From the NCBI GenBank assembly GCA_019637395.1, contig JAHBVR010000010.1:124001-188000 (forward strand): DNA of 64,000 bases, given 5' to 3'. Below are positions 8,144-17,508 of this stretch, in pieces. Positions within the stretch are counted from its first letter, which is position 1. Each line of letters begins with the position of its first letter. The notes beneath the pieces were generated by a model, which was not told the DNA's origin, made no database searches, and saw only the letters and a list, made by a program, of their open reading frames with translations. A program made the translations under genes and the position numbers. Origin of the DNA: Vulcanimicrobiota bacterium. GTDB lineage: Bacteria; Vulcanimicrobiota; Xenobia; Xenobiales; JADMJV01.

Positions 8144-11100
8144 ATGCTGGTAAATTTCGCCTTCCGCAACAAGCTGCTGATCCTGGTCCTGACGCTGGTG
8201 CTCATCGGAGCCGGCGTGGCCGCCTTCAAATCTTTGCAGATCGTGGCCTATCCGGATATCTCGGACCCATCCGTGGTGGTCATTTCCACCTTTCCCGGCC
8301 AGGCGGCCGAGGAGATGGAGCAGCAGGTGACTATCCCGGTGGAGCGCGCTCTCAACAGTGTGCCCCGCGTTATTTCCCGCCGCTCGCGCACGATTTTCGG
8401 CCTCTCGGTGGTGGAACTCACCTTTGAAGACGGTACCGATGACTTTTTTGCCCGCCAACTGGTGCTGGAGAAGCTGCGCGACGCCGAGCTCCCGCCGGAA
8501 GTCATGCCCTCTCTCGGACCTCTAGTTTCCGGCATCTCGGAGTTTTACCGCTACACACTCAAGGGGGCGGGCAAATCCATACTCGAACTGCGCGAACTGC
8601 AGGACTGGGTGGTGGCGCCGCGGCTGCTGCAAGAGCCGGGCATGGCCGACGTCAGCGTTTTTGGCGGCCTGGTCAAACAAATGCAGGTGGAGATCGACCC
8701 GCTGGCACTGGAGGCCCGCGGTCTGACTATCGCCCAGGTGGCCACCGACATCGCCAACAACAACCGCAACGCCGGCGGGGCCATGCTCGACAACCAGCAG
8801 CAGTCGCTGGCCGTGCGCGGGATGGGCTTGATTCAAAACAGCCACGACCTGGAATCGATCGTGCTGGAGGCCGCCAACGGCGTGCCCGTCTATGTGCGCG
8901 ACGTAGCCAAGGTCAAAATCGGGGCGGCGCCCCCCACCGGAATTTATAGCTACACCGACCGCACAGGTGATCATATCGATCAGGTCGAGGGGATCTGCCT
9001 GATGCGCCGCTGGGAGAATCCCAGCACGGTGCTGGCCAACGTCAAAGAAGCCATCGAAGACCTCAATACCAACCGTCTTCCGAAAGGCGTGCGGCTGGAG
9101 CCCGTCTATGATCGGTCTTCGCTGGTCACCAACACGCTTTCGACCGTTTCTCACACGTTGATCGAGGGTTTTGTGGTAGTTTCCGCCGTGCTTCTGGTAA
9201 TGCTGGGAGATTTGCGCGCCGCCCTGCTCACGGCCATCACCATTCCGCTGGCCCTGCTCTTTGCTTTCTGTTGTATGAAGCTGCTGGGAGTGCCGGCCAA
9301 CCTTCTGTCGCTGGGAGCCTTTGACTTCGGCATCATCGTGGACGGCACGGTGGTGATGATCGAACGCATCGTTTACCGGGTCGATCTGGCTCGCCAGGAC
9401 GGTGCCGAAGGCGGCCCGGCCGGGGCCGTGCTGCTGGCCGCCCGCGAAGTAGCCCATCCGATCTTCGTATCGTTGCTGATCATTACCGCCGCTTACGTGC
9501 CCCTCTTTACCCTGGAGCGGGTAGAGCGCCGCATCTTCACTCCCATGGCTTCGACCATCTGTCTGGCCCTGATCGGGTCGATGCTGCTCACCCTGACCTT
9601 GATTCCCATCCTGGCCTCCTGGCTCTTCCGCGGCGACGCCAAGCACTGGGAGAATCCCGTCATACGCTGGCTATGCGACGTTTACGGCTGGATCGTGGGC
9701 ATCACCGTGCGCCGCTCCTTGCTGACCGTGTCGCTGGCCAGCTTGCTGGTACTGGGCGTTTTCGGACTGGGCGGCGGTTTGGGAACGGAATTTCTGCCGC
9801 AATTAGATGAAGGCGTGATCTGGATTCGTGCCAATCTGCCGGCCGGCGTGTCCCTCGACAAGTCCGCCCAAACCGCCAATAAGATTCGCCAGATCATTAT
9901 GACTTTTCCAGAAGTGGAAATCTGCATGTCGCAGAGCGGCCGCAACGATAGCGGCACCGACCCCTTTGGACCAAACCGCAACGAATTTCTCATCGACCTG
10001 CAGCCCTACAAGAGTTGGAAAAGCGGTTGGAGCAAGGCCAGATTGGTGGCCGAAATGTCCAAGAAACTGAACGACTCGGTTCCCGGCGTGACCTTTAACT
10101 TCACCCAGCCGATCGTGGATACTTCCACCGAAATAGCCACCGGCTCTTCAGCCGACCTGGCCGTGATCATCAGCGGGCCGGATCTGAAGAGACTGCGCGA
10201 AGTGGCCGAAAAAATGCTGGAGGTGGTCCGCCAGGTCCCAGGTGCAGCCGACACTTCCATCGAGCAGGAAGCCGATCAGCCGCAGTTGCGCATCGCCGTC
10301 AAGCGCAGCGAAGTGGCTCGCTACGGCATCAATGTTTCGGAGGTTCAGGATGTCATCGAGATGGCCATCGGCGGCCGGGGCGTGACCACCATTTTTGAGG
10401 GCGAGAAGCGCTTCGATGTGACCGTGCGCTACGTTCCCGAGGCGCGCGTGGACGCCGACGCCATCGGTCAGATTCTGGTAGCCACCCAGGACGGCGGCCG
10501 CGTGCCTTTGTCCCAGTTGGCCGACATTCGCGTCAGCAACGGCTCGAGCATCATCGCGCGCCGCGAGAACAAACGCCAGATGACGGTACGCACCAACATC
10601 CGCGGCCGTGACCAGGGAGGTTTCGTGGAAGAAGCCCAGGGCAAGCTCAAGGCGGCCGTGCCCTTGCCGGAAGGCTACAGTATCAGTTGGGGCGGCCAGT
10701 TCGAGAACCTGGCCCGGGCCGAAAAACGCCTGGGTTTCATTCTGCCGCTCACCATCGTGCTGATCTTCGGCCTGCTCTGGTCGGCCCTCGGCAACCCGCG
10801 CGACGCGGGCCTGGTGCTGATCACCGTGCCCTTCTCGCTGGTGGGGGGCATCCTGGCCCTGCTCTGGCGCGGCATTCCCCTCAGCGTCTCGGCTGCCGTC
10901 GGCTTCATTTCGGTGTTCGGCGTGGCCGTCATGTGCGGTCTGCTTTATATCGAAGAAATTGGACGCCGCCGCATGGTGGAAGGCATGCCTCTCCAGGAAG
11001 CCGTCATCTCCGGAGCCAAGGTGCAGATGCGCCCGCAACTGGTGCTCATCACCGTGGCCACCCTGGGCATGTTGCCGGCCGCCATGGCCACCGGCGTGGG

Positions 11101-11323
11101 TTCGGACGTGCAGCGCCCTCTGGCTACGGTGGTGGTGGGCGGCTTGATCTCCACCCTGTTTCTCACTCTGCTGACTTTGCCAGCCCTCTATTCCTTACTC
11201 GGCCGCAAGGATAAGCCGGCCGAGTTCCAACCTGTGCCCGAGGAGGTTCCCCCACCCCAGCCGGAAGTCGAGATTGCGGACCCACCGGAGCCTCTGCCCG
11301 AGGCTCCGGTAGAGGAAGGATAG
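8144..11323 (+). CDS. Heavy-metal-type RND efflux pump (CzcA/CusA-like)
   Basis: A 1059-residue RND permease of normal length with 12 predicted membrane segments in two halves. The fourth segment (GAFDFGIIVDGTVVMIE) is the HME-family signature containing the proton-relay Asp and Glu; drug-type AcrB pumps have a different TM4 motif. This favours export of divalent or monovalent metal ions, though HME-like pumps of unknown substrate are common. The C-terminal tail is Pro/Glu-rich (EEVPPPQPEVE) and presumably cytoplasmic. It starts 7 nt after the adaptor gene. Confidence 0.9.
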   Translation: MLVNFAFRNKLLILVLTLVLIGAGVAAFKSLQIVAYPDISDPSVVVISTFPGQAAEEMEQQVTIPVERALNSVPRVISRRSRTIFGLSVVELTFEDGTDDFFARQLVLEKLRDAELPPEVMPSLGPLVSGISEFYRYTLKGAGKSILELRELQDWVVAPRLLQEPGMADVSVFGGLVKQMQVEIDPLALEARGLTIAQVATDIANNNRNAGGAMLDNQQQSLAVRGMGLIQNSHDLESIVLEAANGVPVYVRDVAKVKIGAAPPTGIYSYTDRTGDHIDQVEGICLMRRWENPSTVLANVKEAIEDLNTNRLPKGVRLEPVYDRSSLVTNTLSTVSHTLIEGFVVVSAVLLVMLGDLRAALLTAITIPLALLFAFCCMKLLGVPANLLSLGAFDFGIIVDGTVVMIERIVYRVDLARQDGAEGGPAGAVLLAAREVAHPIFVSLLIITAAYVPLFTLERVERRIFTPMASTICLALIGSMLLTLTLIPILASWLFRGDAKHWENPVIRWLCDVYGWIVGITVRRSLLTVSLASLLVLGVFGLGGGLGTEFLPQLDEGVIWIRANLPAGVSLDKSAQTANKIRQIIMTFPEVEICMSQSGRNDSGTDPFGPNRNEFLIDLQPYKSWKSGWSKARLVAEMSKKLNDSVPGVTFNFTQPIVDTSTEIATGSSADLAVIISGPDLKRLREVAEKMLEVVRQVPGAADTSIEQEADQPQLRIAVKRSEVARYGINVSEVQDVIEMAIGGRGVTTIFEGEKRFDVTVRYVPEARVDADAIGQILVATQDGGRVPLSQLADIRVSNGSSIIARRENKRQMTVRTNIRGRDQGGFVEEAQGKLKAAVPLPEGYSISWGGQFENLARAEKRLGFILPLTIVLIFGLLWSALGNPRDAGLVLITVPFSLVGGILALLWRGIPLSVSAAVGFISVFGVAVMCGLLYIEEIGRRRMVEGMPLQEAVISGAKVQMRPQLVLITVATLGMLPAAMATGVGSDVQRPLATVVVGGLISTLFLTLLTLPALYSLLGRKDKPAEFQPVPEEVPPPQPEVEIADPPEPLPEAPVEEG

Positions 11324-11327
11324 CGCT

Positions 11328-12638
11328 GTGAACCGTGATTTGATTCAAGAAGACATTCGCAAGATCTGGGCCAGTCTGGATGGACCCCAGCGCCGCCAGA
11401 TGTTTGCCGAGCTGGACCAGGTGGATGCGGAAGAACTCTTTCTCGAGCTGGCTGCCGCCGACCAGTTGGAGCTGCTGGAAGCCAGACCCCTCTTGCAGAG
11501 GCGCAGTTGGATGCGGCTGCTCGCTCCCGACGACGCCGCCGACCTGGTGCAGTGCCTGGCGCCGTCCGAGCAGTCCGACTATCTAGGCTTGTTGGACGAA
11601 CCCACTCGGCGCGAAGTCGAGGCCTTGATGGCCTATGCCGAGGATCAGGCCGGCGGCCTGATGAGTCCGCGCTTCGCGCGCCTGCGCCCGGACATGACCG
11701 TCGATCATGCCGTCACCTACCTGCGCCGCCAACCGCTGCAGAGCTACGAGACCATCTATATCCTGTATGTGCTTGACCCTCAGCAGCGGCTGCTGGGCGT
11801 CCTTTCCCTGCGTGAGTTGCTGGCGGCCCGGCCGGACGCCCTGATTTCCGAGGTCATGGAGGCAGAACCCGTGACGGCCACGCCCGGGCTGGACCAGGAG
11901 GAACTGAGCCGGCTCTTTGCCGCTCACGATCTGAGCTCCGTGCCGGTGGTCGACGAAGAAGGCATCATGCAGGGGATCGTGACCATTGACGACATTGTGG
12001 ACGTGGTTCAAGAAGAGGCCACCGAAGACTTTCAGAAAGTCGGCGGCATGGAGGCATTGGACGCGCCCTACCTGCGCAGCGGGTTCGGGACGATGCTGCG
12101 CAAGCGGGCCGGTTGGTTGACCGCCCTGTTTCTCGGAGAAATGCTCACGGCCACGGCCATGGGACATTTTGAGGAGGAGATCGCCAGGGCGGTGGTGCTG
12201 GCGCTGTTCGTGCCGCTGATTATCTCCAGCGGGGGCAATTCGGGTTCGCAGGCTACCACGCTGGTGATCCGCGCCATGGCCCTGGGAGAAGTGCGCCTCA
12301 GCGATTGGTGGCGGGTCGCCCGGCGCGAGCTGGCCGCCGGATTATGCCTGGGCCTGGTCCTGGGATTGGTCGGGCTGCTGCGCATTTTGCTCTGGCAAAG
12401 CGTTTTCGCCACTTACGGCGCCCATTTTCTGGCTATCGGCATGACGGTGGCTTTTTCTCTGGTGGGAGTGGTCATGTTCGGCACTCTGGCCGGCTCCATG
12501 CTGCCTTTTGTCCTGCGCCGGGCCGGTTTCGATCCGGCCAGCGCTTCCGCCCCTTTTGTAGCCACGCTGGTGGACGTTACGGGCCTGGTCATCTACTTCA
12601 CCGTGGCCCGGCTGATTCTCAAAGGAGTGCTCCTCTAA
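11328..12638 (+). CDS. mgtE: MgtE magnesium transporter
   Basis: A 436-residue protein starting at GTG, 4 nt after the RND gene, so probably in the same transcript. An N-terminal alpha-helical superhelix (repeats such as FAELDQVDAEELFLELA) is followed by two CBS domains (about residues 135-250, including LISEVMEAEPVTA and GIVTIDDIVDVV). Then comes a five-helix membrane domain with the diagnostic PLIISSGGNSGSQATT. In MgtE the N and CBS domains sense cytosolic Mg2+ and close the pore. All parts are present and the length is normal. Confidence 0.95.
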   Translation: MNRDLIQEDIRKIWASLDGPQRRQMFAELDQVDAEELFLELAAADQLELLEARPLLQRRSWMRLLAPDDAADLVQCLAPSEQSDYLGLLDEPTRREVEALMAYAEDQAGGLMSPRFARLRPDMTVDHAVTYLRRQPLQSYETIYILYVLDPQQRLLGVLSLRELLAARPDALISEVMEAEPVTATPGLDQEELSRLFAAHDLSSVPVVDEEGIMQGIVTIDDIVDVVQEEATEDFQKVGGMEALDAPYLRSGFGTMLRKRAGWLTALFLGEMLTATAMGHFEEEIARAVVLALFVPLIISSGGNSGSQATTLVIRAMALGEVRLSDWWRVARRELAAGLCLGLVLGLVGLLRILLWQSVFATYGAHFLAIGMTVAFSLVGVVMFGTLAGSMLPFVLRRAGFDPASASAPFVATLVDVTGLVIYFTVARLILKGVLL

Positions 12639-12647
12639 CCAGGGAAC

Positions 12648-13763
12648 TTGCCACCCCTCGTTATGTGGAAAGTCATCAAGTCGCTACCCAAAATCTCGGT
12701 CCTGAGTCTGTGCGTCATTCCCTCTCTGATCATGCACTCGCTGCACATGGGCGAGGGAGTTCCACTCTTTTTGCTTTCCGCCCTGGGCATTCTCGGCACG
12801 GTCACGCTGATGGGACGTTCCACCGAAGAGATCTCCATCTACGCCGGACCTCTTTGGGGCGGACTCATCAACGCCACCTTCGGCAACGTAACCGAGCTGA
12901 TGATTGCGATTATGGCTCTGCAAAAGCTCGAACTGCACGACGTGGTGCGCTCTTCCATTACCGGCTCGATTTTAGGCAACCTGCTGCTGGTGTTGGGCGC
13001 CGCCATGGTGTATGGCGGTATGAAGTATCCCGTGCAAAAGTTTACGCGCACCGGAGCCAACGTCAACATCGGCATGCTCTGGGTGGCCATGATCTGCCTG
13101 CTGGTGCCAACCTTTGTACATCTGGTCTACAACTGGGATCCCAAGTTGAACAAGGCCAATTTTCCCATCTTGGAACATCAAATTTCCCTGGCGGCCGCCT
13201 GCGTGCTGCTCGGCCTCTACGCTCTGAGCCTGATTTTCTCGTTGCGCACCCACCGTTTTATGTTGATGCCGCACGAAGGCGAGCACGAGGAAGCCGAATG
13301 GTCCTTGAAGACGGCCGTGGGCATGTTGCTGGGCGGCACCCTGGTGGCGGCTTTTCTGAGTGAAGTCTTCGTCGACTCGATGAACCACATGCTGCATGTG
13401 CAGGGCATCGGTATCAGCGAAATGTTCGTGGGCGTGGTCATCGTGGCCGTGGTGGGCAATGCCTCCGAAGGTTCGGTGGCCATCTGGGTGGCCCGCGAGA
13501 ACAAGATGGAGTTGTCTTATCAGATCGCCATGGGCTCGTGCTTGCAGATCGCCCTCATGGTCGCCCCGGTGTTGGTGCTGGTCTCCCACGCCATCGGTAA
13601 ACCCATGAGCCTGGCCCTCAACCCTTTTGAGATGGTGGCTCTGCTGGCGGCCGTCCAGATCGCCACCACTTCCCTGCAGGACGGCGAAAGTAACTGGCTG
13701 GAGGGGGCGCTATTCCTGGCCACTTATGTCTTCTTTGCCTGCGTCTTCTGGTTCCATCCCTGA
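12648..13763 (+). CDS. Calcium/proton exchanger (CaCA superfamily, CAX type)
   Basis: A 371-residue membrane protein with about 11 hydrophobic segments. The two inverted alpha-repeats are clear: INATFGNVTELMIAIMALQ in the first half and VVGNASEGSVAIWVA in the second. They carry the G-N-x-[TS]-E motif that binds Ca2+. A His/Glu-rich loop between the halves (LMPHEGEHEEAEW) is typical of CAX proteins. The likely start is TTG 12648, just after AGGGA; an ATG at 12663 is an alternative. It follows mgtE by 9 nt. The last 54 nt overlap the convergent response regulator gene. Confidence 0.9.
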   Translation: MPPLVMWKVIKSLPKISVLSLCVIPSLIMHSLHMGEGVPLFLLSALGILGTVTLMGRSTEEISIYAGPLWGGLINATFGNVTELMIAIMALQKLELHDVVRSSITGSILGNLLLVLGAAMVYGGMKYPVQKFTRTGANVNIGMLWVAMICLLVPTFVHLVYNWDPKLNKANFPILEHQISLAAACVLLGLYALSLIFSLRTHRFMLMPHEGEHEEAEWSLKTAVGMLLGGTLVAAFLSEVFVDSMNHMLHVQGIGISEMFVGVVIVAVVGNASEGSVAIWVARENKMELSYQIAMGSCLQIALMVAPVLVLVSHAIGKPMSLALNPFEMVALLAAVQIATTSLQDGESNWLEGALFLATYVFFACVFWFHP

Positions 13764-14450
13764 GATGGGCTCCACCACCCGGTAGCCGATGCCCTGTTCG
13801 TTGATGAGGTAGCGGGGAGCCTCGCCGATCTCAAGCTTCTTGCGCAGATTGGAGATGTTGACGCGCAGCATGTGCGTGTCTTGCTCGTAACCGGGACCCC
13901 ACACTTCCTGGAGAAGCTGGCGATGGCTGACCAGCTTGCCCTGGCGTTGCATGAGGACCTGCAACACGGCAAACTCGTTCTTGGTCAGATTGACTCGCTC
14001 TTTGCCCACCAGCACTTCGCGCCCGTCCTGGTCGAGCACCAGCAAGCCACAGCGCAACCGACCCCCTTGTGGCAGGATGTGCTTGCGCCGCAAGGCGGCC
14101 CGCAGGCGGGCCATGAGTTCGTCGACGCTGAAGGGCTTGCACAGGTAGTCGTCAGCGCCGGCGTCAAAAGCCTCGATTTTGAGCCGTTCTTCCTCGTTGA
14201 CCGAGACGAAGAGAATGGGCACCCAGCTCCACATGCGCACCTGGCGGGTCACTTCCAGCCCGTCCAGGTCGGGTAGACCCTGATCGAGCAGGACTGCGTC
14301 CGGTTGTCGCTCGCGCACCAGCTCGATAGCCTGCTGTCCGGTGCTGGCTTCCAACACCTGGTAGCCCTCACCGGTGAGGGCGATGCGCAGGAATTTGCGG
14401 ATGGCATCCTCGTCATCCACGATCAGCAGCTTTTCGTTAGTGCGCGACAA
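13710..14450 (-). CDS. OmpR/KdpE-like response regulator
   Basis: A 246-residue protein starting at TTG with GAGG upstream. The receiver domain (residues about 7-120) has the acidic pair in LLIVDDED, the phospho-acceptor Asp in AVLLDQGLPD, and the Lys in DDYLCKPFS. The C-terminal winged helix (LTKNEFAVLQVLMQRQG, TDTHMLRVNISNLRKKLE-like) is of OmpR type. It resembles KdpE. Its start overlaps the end of the kinase gene by 14 nt, and its 3' end runs 54 nt into the calcium exchanger gene on the other strand. No kdpFABC is present, so the target operon is unknown. Confidence 0.88.
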   Translation of the reverse strand: MSRTNEKLLIVDDEDAIRKFLRIALTGEGYQVLEASTGQQAIELVRERQPDAVLLDQGLPDLDGLEVTRQVRMWSWVPILFVSVNEEERLKIEAFDAGADDYLCKPFSVDELMARLRAALRRKHILPQGGRLRCGLLVLDQDGREVLVGKERVNLTKNEFAVLQVLMQRQGKLVSHRQLLQEVWGPGYEQDTHMLRVNISNLRKKLEIGEAPRYLINEQGIGYRVVEPISGMEPEDAGKEDISGQE

Positions 14451-15729
14451 GAGCTACCTCCAACGGCAGAGTCACCGTAAAGCGACTGCCGCCGGCGGGC
14501 TCGGGATCGTAGCGCAGTCCGCCTGCATGCAATTCCACCACCCCGCGGCAAATGTTCAAGCCCAAGCCGCTACCAGGCACGGCCATCGGTGTGGTACCTC
14601 GAAAAAACTTCTCGAAAATCAACTCAACCTCATCCGGCTGCACGCCAACTCCGGTATCCTTGACGCTCACGCATACCGTGCCAGCCCGCTGGCAGCCGTC
14701 GATTTGCACCGCGCCCTGGCTGAATTTGAGCGCGTTATCGATCAGGTTGGCGAAAACCTGGCTGAGTAAAGTGAAGTCACCTTTCACCTCGGGAAAGTCA
14801 TCGGGCAACAGCAACTGGATACGGGCCGCCGCCTGCTTGGGGAAACGCCCTTTGACCACGGATAAAAGCTCCCCGATGTTGACCCAGGCGCGCGTGAAGC
14901 TCAGGCCGCCAGCCTCCATTTTGGAAAGGTTGAGGATATTCTTGACCAACTTTTCCAGGCGCATGATTTGCTCGGAGGCCAGCTGCAGTAATTCCTGGCG
15001 ATCCGCTCTGGAAAGCTTGTCCACCGATAGGCGCAGAGTATCCACAGTGCCCGCGATGGTACTCAGCGGCGTCTGCAGATCGTGGGAAATCGAGTTGATC
15101 AAGGTCGTCTGAAGCTTCTGGGTGGCCCGCAAAAGTTCGTCCTGGCGCAATCGCTCGCGGTGCTGCAGGCGCTCCTTGGCCAGGGCGCACTGCTCTTCCA
15201 TGGTTTTAACCACTTGCCGAGCCAGGCTGTCGGGTTGGTGGTATAGTTCGCTCGACTTCTTCAGCAGTTCATCCAATTGCGGGGCGGTTTCCAAAATGGT
15301 GCACTGTTCAGCGAAATGGCGCAAAATCTCCTCGGCCTTTTCCCGCCGCCGGGCCTGCCAGGCCTCGCGGCGGGCCTGGTCGGCGAAGCGGGCGATCTGG
15401 TCGGTGGCCAGCATGAAAAATGTAAAAGATATAAAGTATTGAAACCCCTGGGTCACCACCCGAAAGCCCGGGTGAATGTGAGCCACGTGCAGAACGAACA
15501 GGCACAATAACGAGGCCAGGCGGGCCGGTCCCCGACCGTAGTAGAGAGCGCCCACCATACCGCTGCCCAGATAGAAGAGCATCTCATTATCATCCGAGAC
15601 CAGGTCGCCGGCCACATAGAGAGGCCCGCCGATCATCAGCACCGTCAGCGCCGCCAGCAGATAGCGCTGGCCGGAGGAGGCTTTGTTCAGGCTCCAGGGG
15701 ATGGGCGCGAACAGGTCGGTAGAAGCCAT
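14437..15729 (-). CDS. KdpD-like sensor histidine kinase without the KdpD/Usp sensor domains
   Basis: I start this at ATG 15729 (MASTDLFAPIPW). The longer frame to 15798 would begin inside the terminator of the upstream peptidase gene. About 430 residues. Membrane segments (LLAALTVLMIGGPLYV, LGSGMVGALYY, FVLHVAHIHP region, FISFTFFMLATDQ) form a DUF4118-like module as in KdpD. A coiled region follows, then HisKA (INSISHDLQTPLSTIAG, His phosphorylation site) and HATPase (NLIDNALKFSQ, DTGVGV, GSGLGL). The large N-terminal KdpD and universal-stress domains of E. coli KdpD are absent, so potassium sensing by them is not expected. Confidence 0.88.
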   Translation of the reverse strand: MASTDLFAPIPWSLNKASSGQRYLLAALTVLMIGGPLYVAGDLVSDDNEMLFYLGSGMVGALYYGRGPARLASLLCLFVLHVAHIHPGFRVVTQGFQYFISFTFFMLATDQIARFADQARREAWQARRREKAEEILRHFAEQCTILETAPQLDELLKKSSELYHQPDSLARQVVKTMEEQCALAKERLQHRERLRQDELLRATQKLQTTLINSISHDLQTPLSTIAGTVDTLRLSVDKLSRADRQELLQLASEQIMRLEKLVKNILNLSKMEAGGLSFTRAWVNIGELLSVVKGRFPKQAAARIQLLLPDDFPEVKGDFTLLSQVFANLIDNALKFSQGAVQIDGCQRAGTVCVSVKDTGVGVQPDEVELIFEKFFRGTTPMAVPGSGLGLNICRGVVELHAGGLRYDPEPAGGSRFTVTLPLEVALVAH

Positions 15730-15796
15730 TGGCCCCGTTTTCGCCCCGCCGGGCCGATCCCTGGGCGGATTGACTCGATCTTGACTCAGGCACACC

Positions 15797-15830
15797 AAAA
15801 GACCCCGGCCTGGTCAGGCCGGAGTCTTCT
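15797..15830 (-). terminator. Rho-independent terminator of the clostripain-family gene
   Basis: Two 14-base arms (15799-15812 and 15815-15828) pair with one mismatch into a GC-rich hairpin. Read on the minus strand it is followed by TTTT. It lies 16 nt after the peptidase stop and upstream of the histidine kinase, which shows that the kinase needs its own promoter between here and 15729. Confidence 0.8.
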
Positions 15831-15845
15831 GTCGCCGGAGAAAGA

Positions 15846-17297
15846 TTATACCTCGGGCGGAGTCTCGGGCCGGGTTACGGTTTCGCCCTGGCCTTCGGCG
15901 CGGGCCTTGGCGTTGGCCACCAAGGCCTTATTCAACTGGCCGACGTAGTCGCCCCAGCCGGTTTCCTTGGTGAAGTCCAGAGCGCTGTATTCGGCCATCT
16001 TGGCACTCTTGACCAGCTTCTCGCTGAGCGGAGCGAAAACACTCAGGCCGTGGGAGTCGTAGGTTCCTTCGTAGATGCGCACATCTTTAAAGGTCTCCTT
16101 GCCGTCGAGGGTGCGGCCTTCGCCTTTCTCCTCATAGCGCTTGTAATCGTGGGCCAGGTTGTCGATGACGCTGGCGTCGACGGCCAGGCTGACAGCCTTG
16201 GCGGCGGCACGCACTTTCTTGTCGGAGATCAACTCGGCGTTGCTCAAGTTATCGGCCAGACCCTTGAGGTCGCGGATCTGGTCATAGAAAGGATAGACAC
16301 CTTCTTCGGTGATGCCGAAGTTTTGGGCACCCTGAATGGCGGCGGCCACGGCTTCGGGCTCAATCTTACTGGCCTTGAGCTGGTCGACCAGCACCTTGAA
16401 GGTCTCCTTGACGGCGGCCATTTTGGGCAGATCCACGGCCGACTTGGTTTTGAAGGCGTCTGGATTGTCGTCGTAAGTGTGCACGATGGTTTTGGCCAGA
16501 GTCTTGGGGGAGATAGGCTTGCCGCTCTGGCTGGCTGCGTCGATGCCGGCGATGATGGGACCGTAGTCGAAGGAGGCGGTAGTGCCGATCTCTTCCGAGG
16601 CCAGCAGATACTTGGCGCGGTCCTTCATCTGGTAGGCGACTTCGCTGGTGGCCATCAGGCAGGCCACCATGTCGACCACTTCGGGCTTCTTGCCGGTAGC
16701 CGTCTCGGCGATTTTGAAGGCGCTCGAAATCTGGTCGGGGGTCATGATGCTATGGCCCGAGGCCGAGGCGTCGCTGGTGAAGGCGCCCAGCCAACCGCCG
16801 CCGTGGTCGGCGAGCACGACCATGGTGTGCTTGGAGGGATAGTTCTTCATGCCGTAGACCAGGAAGTCGGCCAGCGAGGTGGCATCGGACATCTTTTTGT
16901 CGGTGGGCTTGCCGATGACCTTGGAGAGGATCTTATCGCCCTGCTCTTCGCTGCGATCCTGCTGGGTGACCAGGTAGCGGCGCATTCCCCCCCAGTCGCC
17001 GTCGATGCCGGTGGGCTCGTACTTGCGGCCCTGGCCTTCGTAAAGTTTTTTCAGGTCACCCTGCTCCATACGGCCCAGTTGCGCCACCACGTTGATGTTC
17101 TCGGTAGTTCCACACTTGTCTTCGATTTGCTGCATCATTCTGGCAGCGTAGGGCTCCAGGTCGTTGTCGCCGGCGATATACATCAGCACGGTCCAGTCTT
17201 TGATTTCCTGGCCTCCCTCTTCAGCGGCCGGTTTGGCCTTGGCGGGTTTCTTGGCGGTATGAGCTTGAGCGGCTTTGACTTGGTTACTGATGAGCAT
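15846..17297 (-). CDS. Clostripain-family (C11) cysteine peptidase
   Basis: A 483-residue protein with ATG and an AGGGG ribosome site nine bases upstream. After a Lys/Ala-rich N-terminus with no obvious signal peptide, the C11 fold begins at WTVLMYIAGDNDLEPYA. The catalytic dyad is visible as VLADHGGGWLGAF (His near residue 162) and VDMVACLMATSEVAYQ (Cys near residue 212). These enzymes cleave after Arg or Lys. They are often secreted by dedicated routes or mature by self-cleavage. The absence of a signal peptide leaves the site of action open. Confidence 0.88.
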   Translation of the reverse strand: MLISNQVKAAQAHTAKKPAKAKPAAEEGGQEIKDWTVLMYIAGDNDLEPYAARMMQQIEDKCGTTENINVVAQLGRMEQGDLKKLYEGQGRKYEPTGIDGDWGGMRRYLVTQQDRSEEQGDKILSKVIGKPTDKKMSDATSLADFLVYGMKNYPSKHTMVVLADHGGGWLGAFTSDASASGHSIMTPDQISSAFKIAETATGKKPEVVDMVACLMATSEVAYQMKDRAKYLLASEEIGTTASFDYGPIIAGIDAASQSGKPISPKTLAKTIVHTYDDNPDAFKTKSAVDLPKMAAVKETFKVLVDQLKASKIEPEAVAAAIQGAQNFGITEEGVYPFYDQIRDLKGLADNLSNAELISDKKVRAAAKAVSLAVDASVIDNLAHDYKRYEEKGEGRTLDGKETFKDVRIYEGTYDSHGLSVFAPLSEKLVKSAKMAEYSALDFTKETGWGDYVGQLNKALVANAKARAEGQGETVTRPETPPEV

Positions 17298-17508
17298 GAC
17301 TTAAACCCCTGTGTGTGTATTTTCGTGTCGTGTTGTTGACCTAACACTAACTGGTCTGATGGGTAGAACTAGTTAGAGATTTGTTAACTCAGGTACACAG
17401 GCTTCAGGATTCTTTCAGGGTCGTCGATGCGAGACAACCTGGACGCTCTGTTAAGTAAGGTTCTAAGATTGCGCAAGGCTCCTGAAAGCGAATAGCGAAT
17501 TTTGTGGG

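Noticed and set aside
15730-15798. N-terminal extension of the KdpD-like kinase
   Set aside because: The TTG start would lie inside the terminator of the upstream peptidase gene; ATG 15729 gives a normal N-terminus.
16050-17339. 429-codon plus-strand frame opposite the C11 peptidase
   Set aside because: Mirror of a gene with a clear catalytic dyad; repetitive Gly/His/Val composition and no family motif.
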